Assembly (NCBI GenBank): GCA_030630075.1
Contig: DAOVNS010000017.1
Span: forward strand, 1-19,237
Source: a bacterium
GTDB lineage: Bacteria; Dependentiae; Babeliae; Babeliales; UASB340
Direction of reading: 5' to 3'
Length of the DNA stretch: 19,237 nucleotides
In this document: in pieces, positions 1-7,705 of the stretch
How positions within the stretch are numbered: position 1 is the stretch's first letter
Layout: every line of letters begins with the position of its first letter
Position numbers and translations under genes: made by a program
Notes under the pieces: model-generated
Told to the model about the DNA's origin: nothing
The model's database searches: none
What the model saw: the letters and a program-made list of their open reading frames with translations, nothing else

Positions 1-863
1 ATTCCTTCACCGCCTTGGAATTGTGCAAAATCTGCACCAGACATTATTGCAAAATCCATATCTGCGCTCATGGCGAATAGTTTTGCAACCATAGTTTTAC
101 CTGTTCCTGGGGGACCGTAAAATAAAAGATTACGAAATGGTAAACCGTTTTCAACACAACTTTTTGTATCATCAGAAAGCATTTGAAGTTTAAGTGCCAT
201 ATCTTCAGGAAAAATGGCTTCATCTAAACTTATTTCTTCAGGAACTATTCCTAAAACATTTTCTCTCCAATATTGTTTTAGATTGTATTTCCAATTATGA
301 CGAGATGATTCTCTTATTAATGTTGGTTTTGTTCCTATTTTTGAATCTAAATAATTAAATCCTAATTTTCCACCGTAGTATGCACCGGTTATTCCTCCTG
401 ATAGAGCTGTTGCTACAAGTACTCCCGAAGCGATATTTTTAGGATCAGATACTGCTTTGCCAATTTCTTTTAATCGTTCCATTTGTCCTTTGTTTGCTTC
501 TTGTCCTTTAGCTTTAGCCTTGGCTGCGGCTGTCAACATGGCTTTTCTTTCTTCAATTTCTTGATTCTCTTTAGCTACGTGAAGGTCTACTCCAAATTTA
601 ACAGCATTAAGATAAAGGTCGTCCGCTTTAGAACACCATCTTTGTTCATTTTCTATTTTATTTTGAGCTACCCGGAGTTTTCCTTTTAGGGTATCTAGTT
701 GTACTTCGAATATAGCGTTAGAAATACTTCCTTTTTGTTGTTTTTCTGAAAGTATTTTAATTTCATTTTCGATTATTTGAATTTCTGTTATCGAATGTAA
801 ATTTTGGAAAATAGTTAAAAGTATGAAGATGCTGAAAAATAAATGTTTTAAGTTTTTATGCAT
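1..863 (-). CDS. ATAD3-like AAA ATPase, membrane-anchored (3' part beyond the window)
   Basis: The first 287 residues are visible; the C-terminus lies beyond the left edge. Start is ATG at 863-861 with AAGGAT about 11 bases upstream. Order of parts: hydrophobic signal or anchor at about residues 6-24; charged helical, probably coiled-coil segment at about 26-130; Gly/Ala-rich membrane segment at about 144-164; a linker with KPTLIRESSR (179-188); then an AAA domain with Walker A GPPGTGKT (250-257) preceded by RNLLFY and followed by DMDFAIMSGAD. From memory, human ATAD3A has LGKPSLVRETSR in the same linker, RNILMYGPPGTGKT at Walker A and MDYAIMTGGD after it, so both sequence and domain order match. 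Walker B and the arginine finger are outside the window. If the first segment is a signal peptide, the coiled coil is outside and the ATPase inside the cell, as with ATAD3 across the inner mitochondrial membrane. AAA identity is near certain; the ATAD3 link is strong but unsearched. Confidence 0.88.
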   Translation of the reverse strand, partial: MHKNLKHLFFSIFILLTIFQNLHSITEIQIIENEIKILSEKQQKGSISNAIFEVQLDTLKGKLRVAQNKIENEQRWCSKADDLYLNAVKFGVDLHVAKENQEIEERKAMLTAAAKAKAKGQEANKGQMERLKEIGKAVSDPKNIASGVLVATALSGGITGAYYGGKLGFNYLDSKIGTKPTLIRESSRHNWKYNLKQYWRENVLGIVPEEISLDEAIFPEDMALKLQMLSDDTKSCVENGLPFRNLLFYGPPGTGKTMVAKLFAMSADMDFAIMSGADFAQFQGGEG

Positions 864-887
864 GATTGGTATATCCTTGTGTTTTTA

Positions 888-2402
888 TTAATAATTTGGT
901 GAGCCTAAATTTGTGAACGTAAAATATCCGATGATTAATGATATTAATGATGCTGAAACAAGCAGAGTTGTTCCTTCTGCACCTTGAAATATCGGTTGAT
1001 TTTTAAAATCTTTAAATTTTTCAAAGGCTTCTACTAAGGTTTTGTCTTTGTATTTTTTGTGAATTAAGTTTCCAACTAAAAATATTGAAGGGATGCTAAA
1101 GAGTAGATTGATTTTCATTTCTGAAGATGCAAATGCAGCATTTTTGTGACTTAACCAAAATGTATAAGTTACATCATGACCTTTTGATATGAAATCTTTT
1201 ATCTCTTGTTCGATGAGTTTTATATCTTTCATGTTTTTTTTTGATTTAACAATTTTGGTTGCTTCTTGGTATTTATTTAATAACCCAATAAACTCATTCC
1301 AATTATTTTTTAAATGAGAAGTCCATCTTTTTTTATAAACACTTGAATCTAATATTTTTATTGTTTTGGCCAACATCAAGAATTTTTTAAGTAGTCCAAA
1401 ACTTGAACCATCAAGGATTCTGAATAGAATTCTTTTTTGAGTTTCGCCATCTTTATCTTTGTATAGCTTTAGTTTTTCGATAAACAATTCGTCTATTATA
1501 TGAATGAAGTAGTTTGTTCCTGTAGTTAGTGGATGGCTTAAATATGAGCTATATGGAATTTTTAAGAGTTCATACAATGTAAAAGATATTTCTGGTACAA
1601 AAACAAGTTCTTGTCTCCCGTTTTCTTGTTCTCGCATTTTAAGTGGGATTTTTGTATTATCAGCAAAAAAATTGTTTTTTAATTGTTCAAAGTTACGAAT
1701 ATCCCTTGGTCCTAGAAAATATTCTTTGATCCATAATGATAGTTCGGCAAAAACAATGTACAAAAATACCTTTTTTATGAATAAATCTTTGATGATATTT
1801 TTATAACTAAGAGAATGCTCTTTGTTTATGTAGCTTAAAAAACCCTTTTCTTTGTCTTTTTCGATTGTTCCATCTGATATGGGATCTAATTCTTTAAGCA
1901 TTTTTATGAAATTTTCAGTATCATTTTTTATTTTATTAAAAGTATTTTCTTCATAGAATTCTTTTAAAGCATTTTTTAATAAATAATCTGCATATAAATC
2001 AACTGCATGCAAAGGAATTTTTACTAAATCGCCATTGCAAAGCCTTAAGTTAATGCGTATTGGGTTTTCATCAAGAGTTTGTTGTGAAATACTGTTGGTA
2101 AATAAATCTGCAACAATTGAAGAAGGTATTTCGATAGGTATTTCTATAATTACCTTGTTTAGGAAATTACAAATATCTTTTTGTTTATAAAAATCAGAGT
2201 TACGTATTCTATCGATTTCCTCAGGAGTTAATGGTGAAATTGTGTCAGTTAATGCTCCTTTTGCATCCCGAATAATCTCTTCTTTCTCGCTATCAGCAAA
2301 TGCATTTTCATTGTCGTTAGATAACAAAGAGTTGTTGAATGCAAAAAATAGGCAAACAAATATTAAGAATGTCTTGTGTAAACTAAGCTTTATTTTAAAC
2401 AT
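888..2402 (-). CDS. Exported membrane protein of unknown function, in operon with the ATAD3-like ATPase
   Basis: 504 residues from the ATG at 2402-2400. A TTG at 2417 in the same frame would add five residues, but has no Shine-Dalgarno site, while GGGG lies just before the ATG. The N-terminus (KIKLSLHKTFLIFVCLFFAF) is a signal peptide or anchor. An acidic stretch follows (about 30-45). A hydrophobic segment lies mid-protein (near VFLYIVFAELSLWI), and two more at the C-terminal end (near LLFSIPSIFLVGNLI and LLVSASLISLIIGYF). The rest is mixed helical and lysine-rich. I recognise no family, catalytic motif or repeat. The stop codon is 24 bp before the ATAD3-like gene, so the two are almost surely co-transcribed, and this protein may be a partner or substrate of that ATPase. 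That role is inference from position only. Confidence 0.85.
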   Translation of the reverse strand: MFKIKLSLHKTFLIFVCLFFAFNNSLLSNDNENAFADSEKEEIIRDAKGALTDTISPLTPEEIDRIRNSDFYKQKDICNFLNKVIIEIPIEIPSSIVADLFTNSISQQTLDENPIRINLRLCNGDLVKIPLHAVDLYADYLLKNALKEFYEENTFNKIKNDTENFIKMLKELDPISDGTIEKDKEKGFLSYINKEHSLSYKNIIKDLFIKKVFLYIVFAELSLWIKEYFLGPRDIRNFEQLKNNFFADNTKIPLKMREQENGRQELVFVPEISFTLYELLKIPYSSYLSHPLTTGTNYFIHIIDELFIEKLKLYKDKDGETQKRILFRILDGSSFGLLKKFLMLAKTIKILDSSVYKKRWTSHLKNNWNEFIGLLNKYQEATKIVKSKKNMKDIKLIEQEIKDFISKGHDVTYTFWLSHKNAAFASSEMKINLLFSIPSIFLVGNLIHKKYKDKTLVEAFEKFKDFKNQPIFQGAEGTTLLVSASLISLIIGYFTFTNLGSPNY

Positions 2403-2458
2403 GAGCCCCAAACCCAAATATTTTGTAAATTGTATTTTCTTTGTTGTTATGTGTTTAA

Positions 2459-2488
2459 AACATAAGCATATTTATTGTGTTTTGTAAA
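2459..2488 (-). promoter_or_regulatory. Possible promoter for the 504-aa protein / ATAD3-like operon
   Basis: Read on the minus strand, TTTACA (2488-2483), an 18-bp spacer and TATGTT (2464-2459) lie about 57 bp ahead of the ATG at 2402. The match is fair, but such boxes are common in AT-rich DNA. The rest of the 135-bp gap between the TrxR-Trx gene and this operon shows nothing else I can support. Confidence 0.35.
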
Positions 2489-2537
2489 TTTAGATAGGTA
2501 ATTAAGCAGGTTTTTACAGTTATTTTTGAGTATTGAT

Positions 2538-4016
2538 TTAGCGAATCAAATTTTCATCAATCATCTTTTTGAAGTTTTCAAAATCGCGTCCGCCAACAAT
2601 TCGTTTAATTTCTTTACCTTTTTGCATAAGGACAAATGTTGGAATGCTTTGAATATCAAACATAGAGGCAATTTCTTGGTTTTGCGAAACATTGATTTTG
2701 ACGAATTTAATTTTTTCACCAAAATGTTTTGCAAGGTCATTAATAATAGGCATCATTTTTTGACATGGAATGCACCAAGTTGAATAAAAATCTACAACGA
2801 TTGGTGTTTCAGTCTTTGCGATAAGTTCTTCAAATTTTTTTGTACTTTTAATTTCAACAACCGTTGTTGTTTTTTGTTTTGTTGGTTTTTCTTTTACAAC
2901 TTTTTCAGAACTTGGAATAGTTGGTGTTGTTTTTTGGTTATCAATTTTTTTAGCATCAAATCCTGTTTCTTCTAAAAAATGTATTGCTGAAAGTGCGGCA
3001 AGTGCACCTTCGCCAGCAGCATTAATCGCTTGTTTGTATTCAGGATTGCAAATATCACCAGCAGCAAAGATTCCGCTTTTAGATGTTTCTTGATATTTTT
3101 TTGTTTCAATATAATTAAATGAATCAAGTTCGATTTGGTCTTTGAAAAGTTGTGTGTTTGGAATTGAACCAATTGCTAAAAATAATCCATCTAATTTTAG
3201 ATTTTTTTCAGTATTTAGTTTTTGATCGAAAATTGTTATATCGGATAATTTCTTACCATTACCTTTGATATTTTTTACTGTTGTGTTGTACAAAACTTCA
3301 ACATTAGATTTTGATATAATTCGATCAATTAATTTTCCACTTGCTCTGAGTTTGTCTTTTCTTACAATGATATAAACTTTTTTTGCAATGTTGGATAAAT
3401 AGTTCGCCTCTGTCATCGCCTTGTATCCACCACCAACAATAGCAATTTCTTTTCCGTTATAAAGTGGTCCATCGCAAATTGCGCAAGTTGATAAACCTTT
3501 TCCAAAGTATTCTTTTTCCCCTGGAACTTCTAATTCAATAGGTTTTGTACCAATTGCAATGATGCAAGAGAGAGCTTTTATTGTATCTGTTTCGCCACTT
3601 TCTAAATTTTTTGTTTTTATAATGTATGGCCAAACTGAAAAATCTACATCAGTTGCGATTTCTTTATTTATTTTTGCACCACTTTGAATTGCTTGGTTGT
3701 AAATTTTATCAGTAAGGTCTTTTCCCGAAATATTCATTTCTGCGGGCCAGTTGCGTACAGAATCTGATTTTGTAATTGATCCACCAGGAGTTGGACCTTG
3801 CAAAACTAACGGTGTAATATTTGCTTGTGACATATAAATTGATGCTGTAAGTCCTGCAATTCCTCCACCAAGAATTACAACGGGATGTGTTTTTTGATCG
3901 ATTGTTATTTTTGTTAAATCGAAGTTATTTAAATTTTGTTCTTCTGATTGAACTTTTAAGCATCCAACCAAGAATAAGCAACATAGGACTAAAACTGCGT
4001 TTTTAATAAAATCCAT
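2538..4016 (-). CDS. Thioredoxin reductase-thioredoxin fusion, predicted lipoprotein
   Basis: 492 residues; ATG start with TGGAGA upstream. Residues 1-19 form a lipoprotein signal with lipobox LVGC (Cys19). The flavoprotein part (about 44-345) has the FAD loop GGGIAGL (50-56), the redox motif CAICDG (Cys178, Cys181), the NADP-side glycine loop GGGYKAM, the phosphate-contact pattern VRKDKLR (HRRDxxR in E. coli TrxB) and the C-terminal FAD motif GIFAAGD. A Lys/Thr/Pro-rich linker (about 350-385) joins it to a complete thioredoxin domain with WCIPC (Cys415, Cys418) and the cis-proline motif SIPTF. Known TrxR-Trx fusions let the reductase recharge its own thioredoxin with NADPH. The odd points are the lipobox, which predicts export to a compartment normally lacking NADPH, and Tyr-Lys in place of the usual small residues in GGGxxA. 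Enzyme family is sure; location is inferred. Confidence 0.95.
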   Translation of the reverse strand: MDFIKNAVLVLCCLFLVGCLKVQSEEQNLNNFDLTKITIDQKTHPVVILGGGIAGLTASIYMSQANITPLVLQGPTPGGSITKSDSVRNWPAEMNISGKDLTDKIYNQAIQSGAKINKEIATDVDFSVWPYIIKTKNLESGETDTIKALSCIIAIGTKPIELEVPGEKEYFGKGLSTCAICDGPLYNGKEIAIVGGGYKAMTEANYLSNIAKKVYIIVRKDKLRASGKLIDRIISKSNVEVLYNTTVKNIKGNGKKLSDITIFDQKLNTEKNLKLDGLFLAIGSIPNTQLFKDQIELDSFNYIETKKYQETSKSGIFAAGDICNPEYKQAINAAGEGALAALSAIHFLEETGFDAKKIDNQKTTPTIPSSEKVVKEKPTKQKTTTVVEIKSTKKFEELIAKTETPIVVDFYSTWCIPCQKMMPIINDLAKHFGEKIKFVKINVSQNQEIASMFDIQSIPTFVLMQKGKEIKRIVGGRDFENFKKMIDENLIR

Positions 4017-4076
4017 TATTTCTCCATATAAAGTTTGTTTTTATTCACAATCTGATTTTATAATAAAACGCAATTT

Positions 4077-4107
4077 AATAACACTGTTATTTTATTAACA
4101 TCGTTAA
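4077..4107. promoter_or_regulatory. Two palindromes of the form TAAC-N3-GTTA, possible operator pair
   Basis: AATAAC-ACT-GTTATT (4077-4091) and ATTAAC-ATC-GTTAAT (4094-4108) share the same core, TAAC-N3-GTTA, with centres 17 bp apart. They sit between the PEBP gene and the TrxR-Trx gene, upstream of the latter. Neither is followed by a T-run on the minus strand, so they do not look like a terminator. They could bind a dimeric regulator, or be chance in AT-rich DNA. Confidence 0.35.
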
Positions 4108-4110
4108 TTA

Positions 4111-4674
4111 TTATCTTGAATATTCTCCAACAAGTTGGCCTTGAGCGATTATATGATTTGTCATTGCTCTAAATAATGCACCAATGCGGTCGCCTTGATC
4201 CAGTTCGGTTACATTATCTAGTGCATAAATTGTAAAAATATATCTATGCGATTTTCCTGGAGGAGGGCAAGGTCCTTTGTATCCGATTTGATTAAAATCG
4301 TTAGTGCCTTGTTTTATTCCTGCATCAAGAAGTATTTCTCTATTGAATGGAATGTTTTCGTCCAAAGATGTGCGTGTTGCGGGAATGTTATAAATTACCC
4401 AGTGAACAAAAGTTTTACCTGGTGCATCCGGATCTTCGCACGTTATTGCAAAACTGACTGTATTTTCTGGAACATCCGACCAAGATAGCTTAGGAGAAAC
4501 ATCTTCTCCGTCGCACGCGTGTTTTTTAGGAATATTTTCACCATCATTAAATGCATTACTTGTCAGCGTTATGATTTTGGGTGGATTTGGTACATACATA
4601 ATTCTTCCTTTGTATGAAAAATAAAAAACTACTGAACTCATTAAAAACATTACAAAAAATATATGCCGCTTCAC
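4111..4674 (-). CDS. YbhB/YbcL-family (PEBP) protein with N-terminal membrane segment
   Basis: 187 residues starting at GTG (4674-4672). AAAGGA lies 7 bases upstream, which supports this start over the later in-frame ATG. Residues about 4-20 are hydrophobic (FFVMFLMSSVVFYF), an uncleaved anchor or signal peptide. The rest is a full phosphatidylethanolamine-binding-protein fold: DGEDVSPKLSW, the ligand-pocket motif DPDAPGKTFVHWVIYNIP, then NDFNQIGYKGPCPPPGK-HRY and a final YALD. These match bacterial YbhB/YbcL proteins, called Raf-kinase-inhibitor-like; their ligand and role in bacteria are not settled. It is divergent from the CcdA-like gene across a 138-bp gap that probably holds both promoters. 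It may share a transcript with the TrxR-Trx gene 94 bp downstream, but the palindromes between them argue for separate control. Confidence 0.93.
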   Translation of the reverse strand: MKRHIFFVMFLMSSVVFYFSYKGRIMYVPNPPKIITLTSNAFNDGENIPKKHACDGEDVSPKLSWSDVPENTVSFAITCEDPDAPGKTFVHWVIYNIPATRTSLDENIPFNREILLDAGIKQGTNDFNQIGYKGPCPPPGKSHRYIFTIYALDNVTELDQGDRIGALFRAMTNHIIAQGQLVGEYSR

Positions 4675-4812
4675 GAGCTATTCCTTTTTTCATAAAACGT
4701 ATCACTTGAATCATTGCGAGTTCAATCTTTTTAAATTCTTGAGATATCAATCTGTTTTTATTAAGTTTAGTAAAGAAAAAGGTATCAAATCTAATTTTTA
4801 GGGGGAGATGGG

Positions 4813-5679
4813 ATGAAGTTTACTGGATTATATTTTGTATTAGCTTCTTTTTTTACAGGTTTATTTACAAGCTTTACACCATGCGTTTATCCAATGATTC
4901 CAATTATCTTAGGAATTCTACAAACACAGAAGTACAAAAGTTTTGCTCGTAATTTCTTATTATCGCTATCTTATGTTTTGGGTATGTCTTTAGTTTATGC
5001 AATTTTAGGTTATTTTGCGGCAACAACTTCTTTGATGTTTGGCCAATGGATGGCTAATCCTTGGCTTATTGGTGTAGTGATTGCATTTTTAGTTTATTTG
5101 GCTTTTTCGATGTTTGGTTTTTATGAGATAAAAGTTCCTGCGATTTTTACAAAAAGATCTGATGTGCGAGTTGGTGGATCAATTATTTATGCATTTATTT
5201 TTGGAATGATTTCTGGAACAGTTGCATCGCCGTGTCTTACTCCTGCACTAGTTTTAATTTTGAGTTTTGTTGCAGAATCGGCAAATCCAGTTTTAGGTTT
5301 TTTTGCATTATGGTCTTTTGCGATGGGTTTAGGAGTTTTATTAATAGTAGTTGGAACTTTTTCTGCTGCTATTAATTTTTTACCAAGAGCTGGATCGTGG
5401 ATGATTGAAGTTAAAAAGTTCTTTGGTTTTATAATGCTTGGAATGTGCGTTTATTTTTTACAACCATTTTTTACATCGTGGATGATTTTTAAAATGTATG
5501 CGATTTTGGCATTTATAACTGCTATTTATTATTTTTCAACTTCGAACAAAAGTAAGTTAAAAATTGCTTTTGCAATTTTACTAGTCATTTTGTCTTTCTT
5601 TTTACTATCTTGGTCAATGGTTAAAAACATAAAATTTAATTCTTTGACGGTATCTTCAACAAAGGTCGATCCCTCTTAA
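4813..5679 (+). CDS. DsbD/CcdA-like transmembrane thiol-disulfide electron transporter
   Basis: 288 residues, ATG start with a strong AGGGGGAG site. It is nearly all membrane: about eight hydrophobic helices. The two redox cysteines of the DsbD core are present in their usual settings: FTPCVYPMIPI in helix 1 (Cys24) and ASPCLTPALV in helix 4 (Cys141). The length and the absence of soluble domains make it the DsbD beta/CcdA core alone, without the N-terminal alpha or C-terminal thioredoxin-like gamma domain of E. coli DsbD. Such proteins pass reducing power from cytoplasmic thioredoxin to extracytoplasmic partners. Two lipoproteins with thioredoxin domains are encoded nearby (2538-4016 and 10181-10636) and could take the role of the missing gamma domain; this is inference. 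The GH15 gene starts 16 bp after its stop, so it heads that operon despite the unrelated function. Confidence 0.93.
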   Translation: MKFTGLYFVLASFFTGLFTSFTPCVYPMIPIILGILQTQKYKSFARNFLLSLSYVLGMSLVYAILGYFAATTSLMFGQWMANPWLIGVVIAFLVYLAFSMFGFYEIKVPAIFTKRSDVRVGGSIIYAFIFGMISGTVASPCLTPALVLILSFVAESANPVLGFFALWSFAMGLGVLLIVVGTFSAAINFLPRAGSWMIEVKKFFGFIMLGMCVYFLQPFFTSWMIFKMYAILAFITAIYYFSTSNKSKLKIAFAILLVILSFFLLSWSMVKNIKFNSLTVSSTKVDPS

Positions 5680-5695
5680 TTTTGGGGAATAAGTG

Positions 5696-7705
5696 ATGAC
5701 TAGATATTTTACTTTAGGCAATGGAAGCTTTCTTGTTTGTTTAGATGAAAATGCATTTGTTCGTGATGTTTATTTTCCATACGTTGGCCAAGAAAATCAC
5801 GTTAATGGCTTAAAGCATAAGTTTGGTATTTGGGCAGACGAACAACTTTATTGGTTTGATTCTGATGCTTGGGATAAAACATTAAAATATAAAAAAGAAA
5901 CATTAGTAAGTGATGTAAAGGCTATAAATCATAAATTAGAGCTTGAAGTAACTCTTAATGATTGTGTTCATTACGAAAAAGATGTTTTTTTAAGAAAAAT
6001 AACCATAAAAAATAATTCTACAAAAAAGAAAACGATTCAAGTTTTTTGTCATCAAGTTTTTCGGATTACCGGTGATAATTTTGCAAATACCGCTTACTAC
6101 AATCCAAGATCCGATTCCATAAATTTTTATAAAGGTAAAAGATATTTTCTTATAAATGGGCTTAGATGTAATCACGAAAAACATAGTTTTACCGATTATG
6201 CTACCGGAATATTTCAGGATCGTGGTTTTGAAAGTACATCAGTTGATGCGGAAGATGGAAAGTTATCTCACAATCCAATTGCGCATGGTTCAGTTGATGC
6301 AACAGTTTCATTTGAATTTGAACTTGATTCTGGTGCAGAACAAATTGTTTATTATTGGATTTGTGTTGGTGAGAAAAATGGAACAGTTACTCGTTTAAAT
6401 GAATATGTTTTTGAAGTTGGACCTCAAAATCTTATTAATCAAACAGAAGAGTATTGGAAAAAATGGGTTAATAAAATTCCGTTAAATTTTTTTGATTTAA
6501 GCGAAGATTTAGTCCAACTTTTTAAGCGTTCCTTGTTAATTGTAAATACGCATGTAGATAAAGGAGGTGCTTTTATTGCTTCGAGTGATTCTGGAACGTT
6601 GCATTTGCAAAGAGATACTTATGCATATATGTGGCCAAGAGATGGTGCATTAATTGCTCGTTCTTTGGATCGTTCTGGCTATGATAATTTAACAGAAAAC
6701 TTTATTGCTTTTTGTTGTAGAGCAATAACAGAAGATGGATATCTTTTTCACAAGTATAATCCGGATGGATCTTTGGGCAGTTCTTGGCATTCTTGGTTGC
6801 ACGAAAATCATTTACAACTTCCAATCCAAGAAGATCAGATTGCGCTTGTTCTTGATGCTATTTGGAAGCATTATGCACAGCACAAAAATGATGAATATAT
6901 AAAATCTATAATGGAATGTTTTATTAGAAAAGCTTCACAATTTATGTATGATTTTATGGACAAGCAAACTGGTCTTCCAAGAGAAAGCTATGATCTTTGG
7001 GAAGAAAAACTAGGAGTTCATACTTTTACCTGTGCAACGGTTTATGCTGGTTTTAATGCAGCGGCAAATTTTGAAAAAGTTTTTGGTACTGCACAGGAAG
7101 CAGACAAATATTTAAAAGTGGCCGAACAAATAAAAAATAACATATTAAAACATCTTTATGACGAACAGCATGGTGGTTTTATAAAGGGTTTATATTTTGA
7201 GAATGGAGAAATAAAAAAAGATTATACAATTGATTCGAGCAGCGTTTATGGAGTTTTTGAATATAAAGTTTTAGATCCTTTAGATGAAAAAGTAAAATTT
7301 AGTATAAACATTGTTAAGGAAAAACTTCTAAGTCACGATGCTGTTGGAGGCTATGTTCGATACGAAAATGATAATTATTATCGAGTTGACGAAAGAAGTC
7401 CTGGCAACCCATGGTTTATTACTACTTTGTGGCTGGCGGAATATTATATAAACATTGCGCAAAATCAAGAAGATTTAAAACCGGCGGTAGAATTTTTAGA
7501 GTGGGTGAATAAATATAAATTAAGTACTGGTGTTTTATCTGAACAATTAAATCCTTATTCAGGACAACCTCTTTCTGTTGCACCTTTAACTTGGAGTCAT
7601 GCTGCATATGTTATAGCTGTTAATAAATATTTAGAAAAGTTAGATTCGTTGGGGATTTGCAAAATGTGTAATCCTCCAAAAATAAAAAATAATGTTGAAA
7701 AATAA
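5696..7705 (+). CDS. Glycoside hydrolase family 15 glucoamylase-type enzyme
   Basis: 669 residues from ATG 5696, with GGGGAA 6 bases upstream; an in-frame GTG at 5693 is possible but unneeded. The N-terminal half (about 1-260) is the beta-sandwich domain of bacterial GH15 enzymes, starting RYFTLGNGSFLV. The (alpha/alpha)6 catalytic domain follows with YMWPRDG (Trp313-Gly317), PRESYDLWEEKLGVHTFT carrying the general-acid glutamate (Glu436/437), GNPWFITTLW, and LSEQLNP with the general base Glu616. Family enzymes remove glucose from non-reducing ends of alpha-glucans. No signal peptide is seen, so it should act in the cytoplasm on stored glycogen or imported maltodextrin. The 3' end overlaps the GT4 gene by 14 bp. 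Glucoamylase is the best call; isomaltose- or trehalose-cleaving GH15 enzymes are alternatives. Confidence 0.93.
   Translation: MTRYFTLGNGSFLVCLDENAFVRDVYFPYVGQENHVNGLKHKFGIWADEQLYWFDSDAWDKTLKYKKETLVSDVKAINHKLELEVTLNDCVHYEKDVFLRKITIKNNSTKKKTIQVFCHQVFRITGDNFANTAYYNPRSDSINFYKGKRYFLINGLRCNHEKHSFTDYATGIFQDRGFESTSVDAEDGKLSHNPIAHGSVDATVSFEFELDSGAEQIVYYWICVGEKNGTVTRLNEYVFEVGPQNLINQTEEYWKKWVNKIPLNFFDLSEDLVQLFKRSLLIVNTHVDKGGAFIASSDSGTLHLQRDTYAYMWPRDGALIARSLDRSGYDNLTENFIAFCCRAITEDGYLFHKYNPDGSLGSSWHSWLHENHLQLPIQEDQIALVLDAIWKHYAQHKNDEYIKSIMECFIRKASQFMYDFMDKQTGLPRESYDLWEEKLGVHTFTCATVYAGFNAAANFEKVFGTAQEADKYLKVAEQIKNNILKHLYDEQHGGFIKGLYFENGEIKKDYTIDSSSVYGVFEYKVLDPLDEKVKFSINIVKEKLLSHDAVGGYVRYENDNYYRVDERSPGNPWFITTLWLAEYYINIAQNQEDLKPAVEFLEWVNKYKLSTGVLSEQLNPYSGQPLSVAPLTWSHAAYVIAVNKYLEKLDSLGICKMCNPPKIKNNVEK

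Noticed and set aside
483..689. Open plus-strand frame of 68 codons
   Set aside because: It is antisense to the coiled-coil part of the ATAD3-like gene, low in complexity (Phe/Ser-rich) and has no ribosome site.
4556..4750. Minus-strand frame of 64 codons overlapping the PEBP start
   Set aside because: It competes with the well-supported GTG start of PEBP, has no family features and lies partly in the promoter gap.
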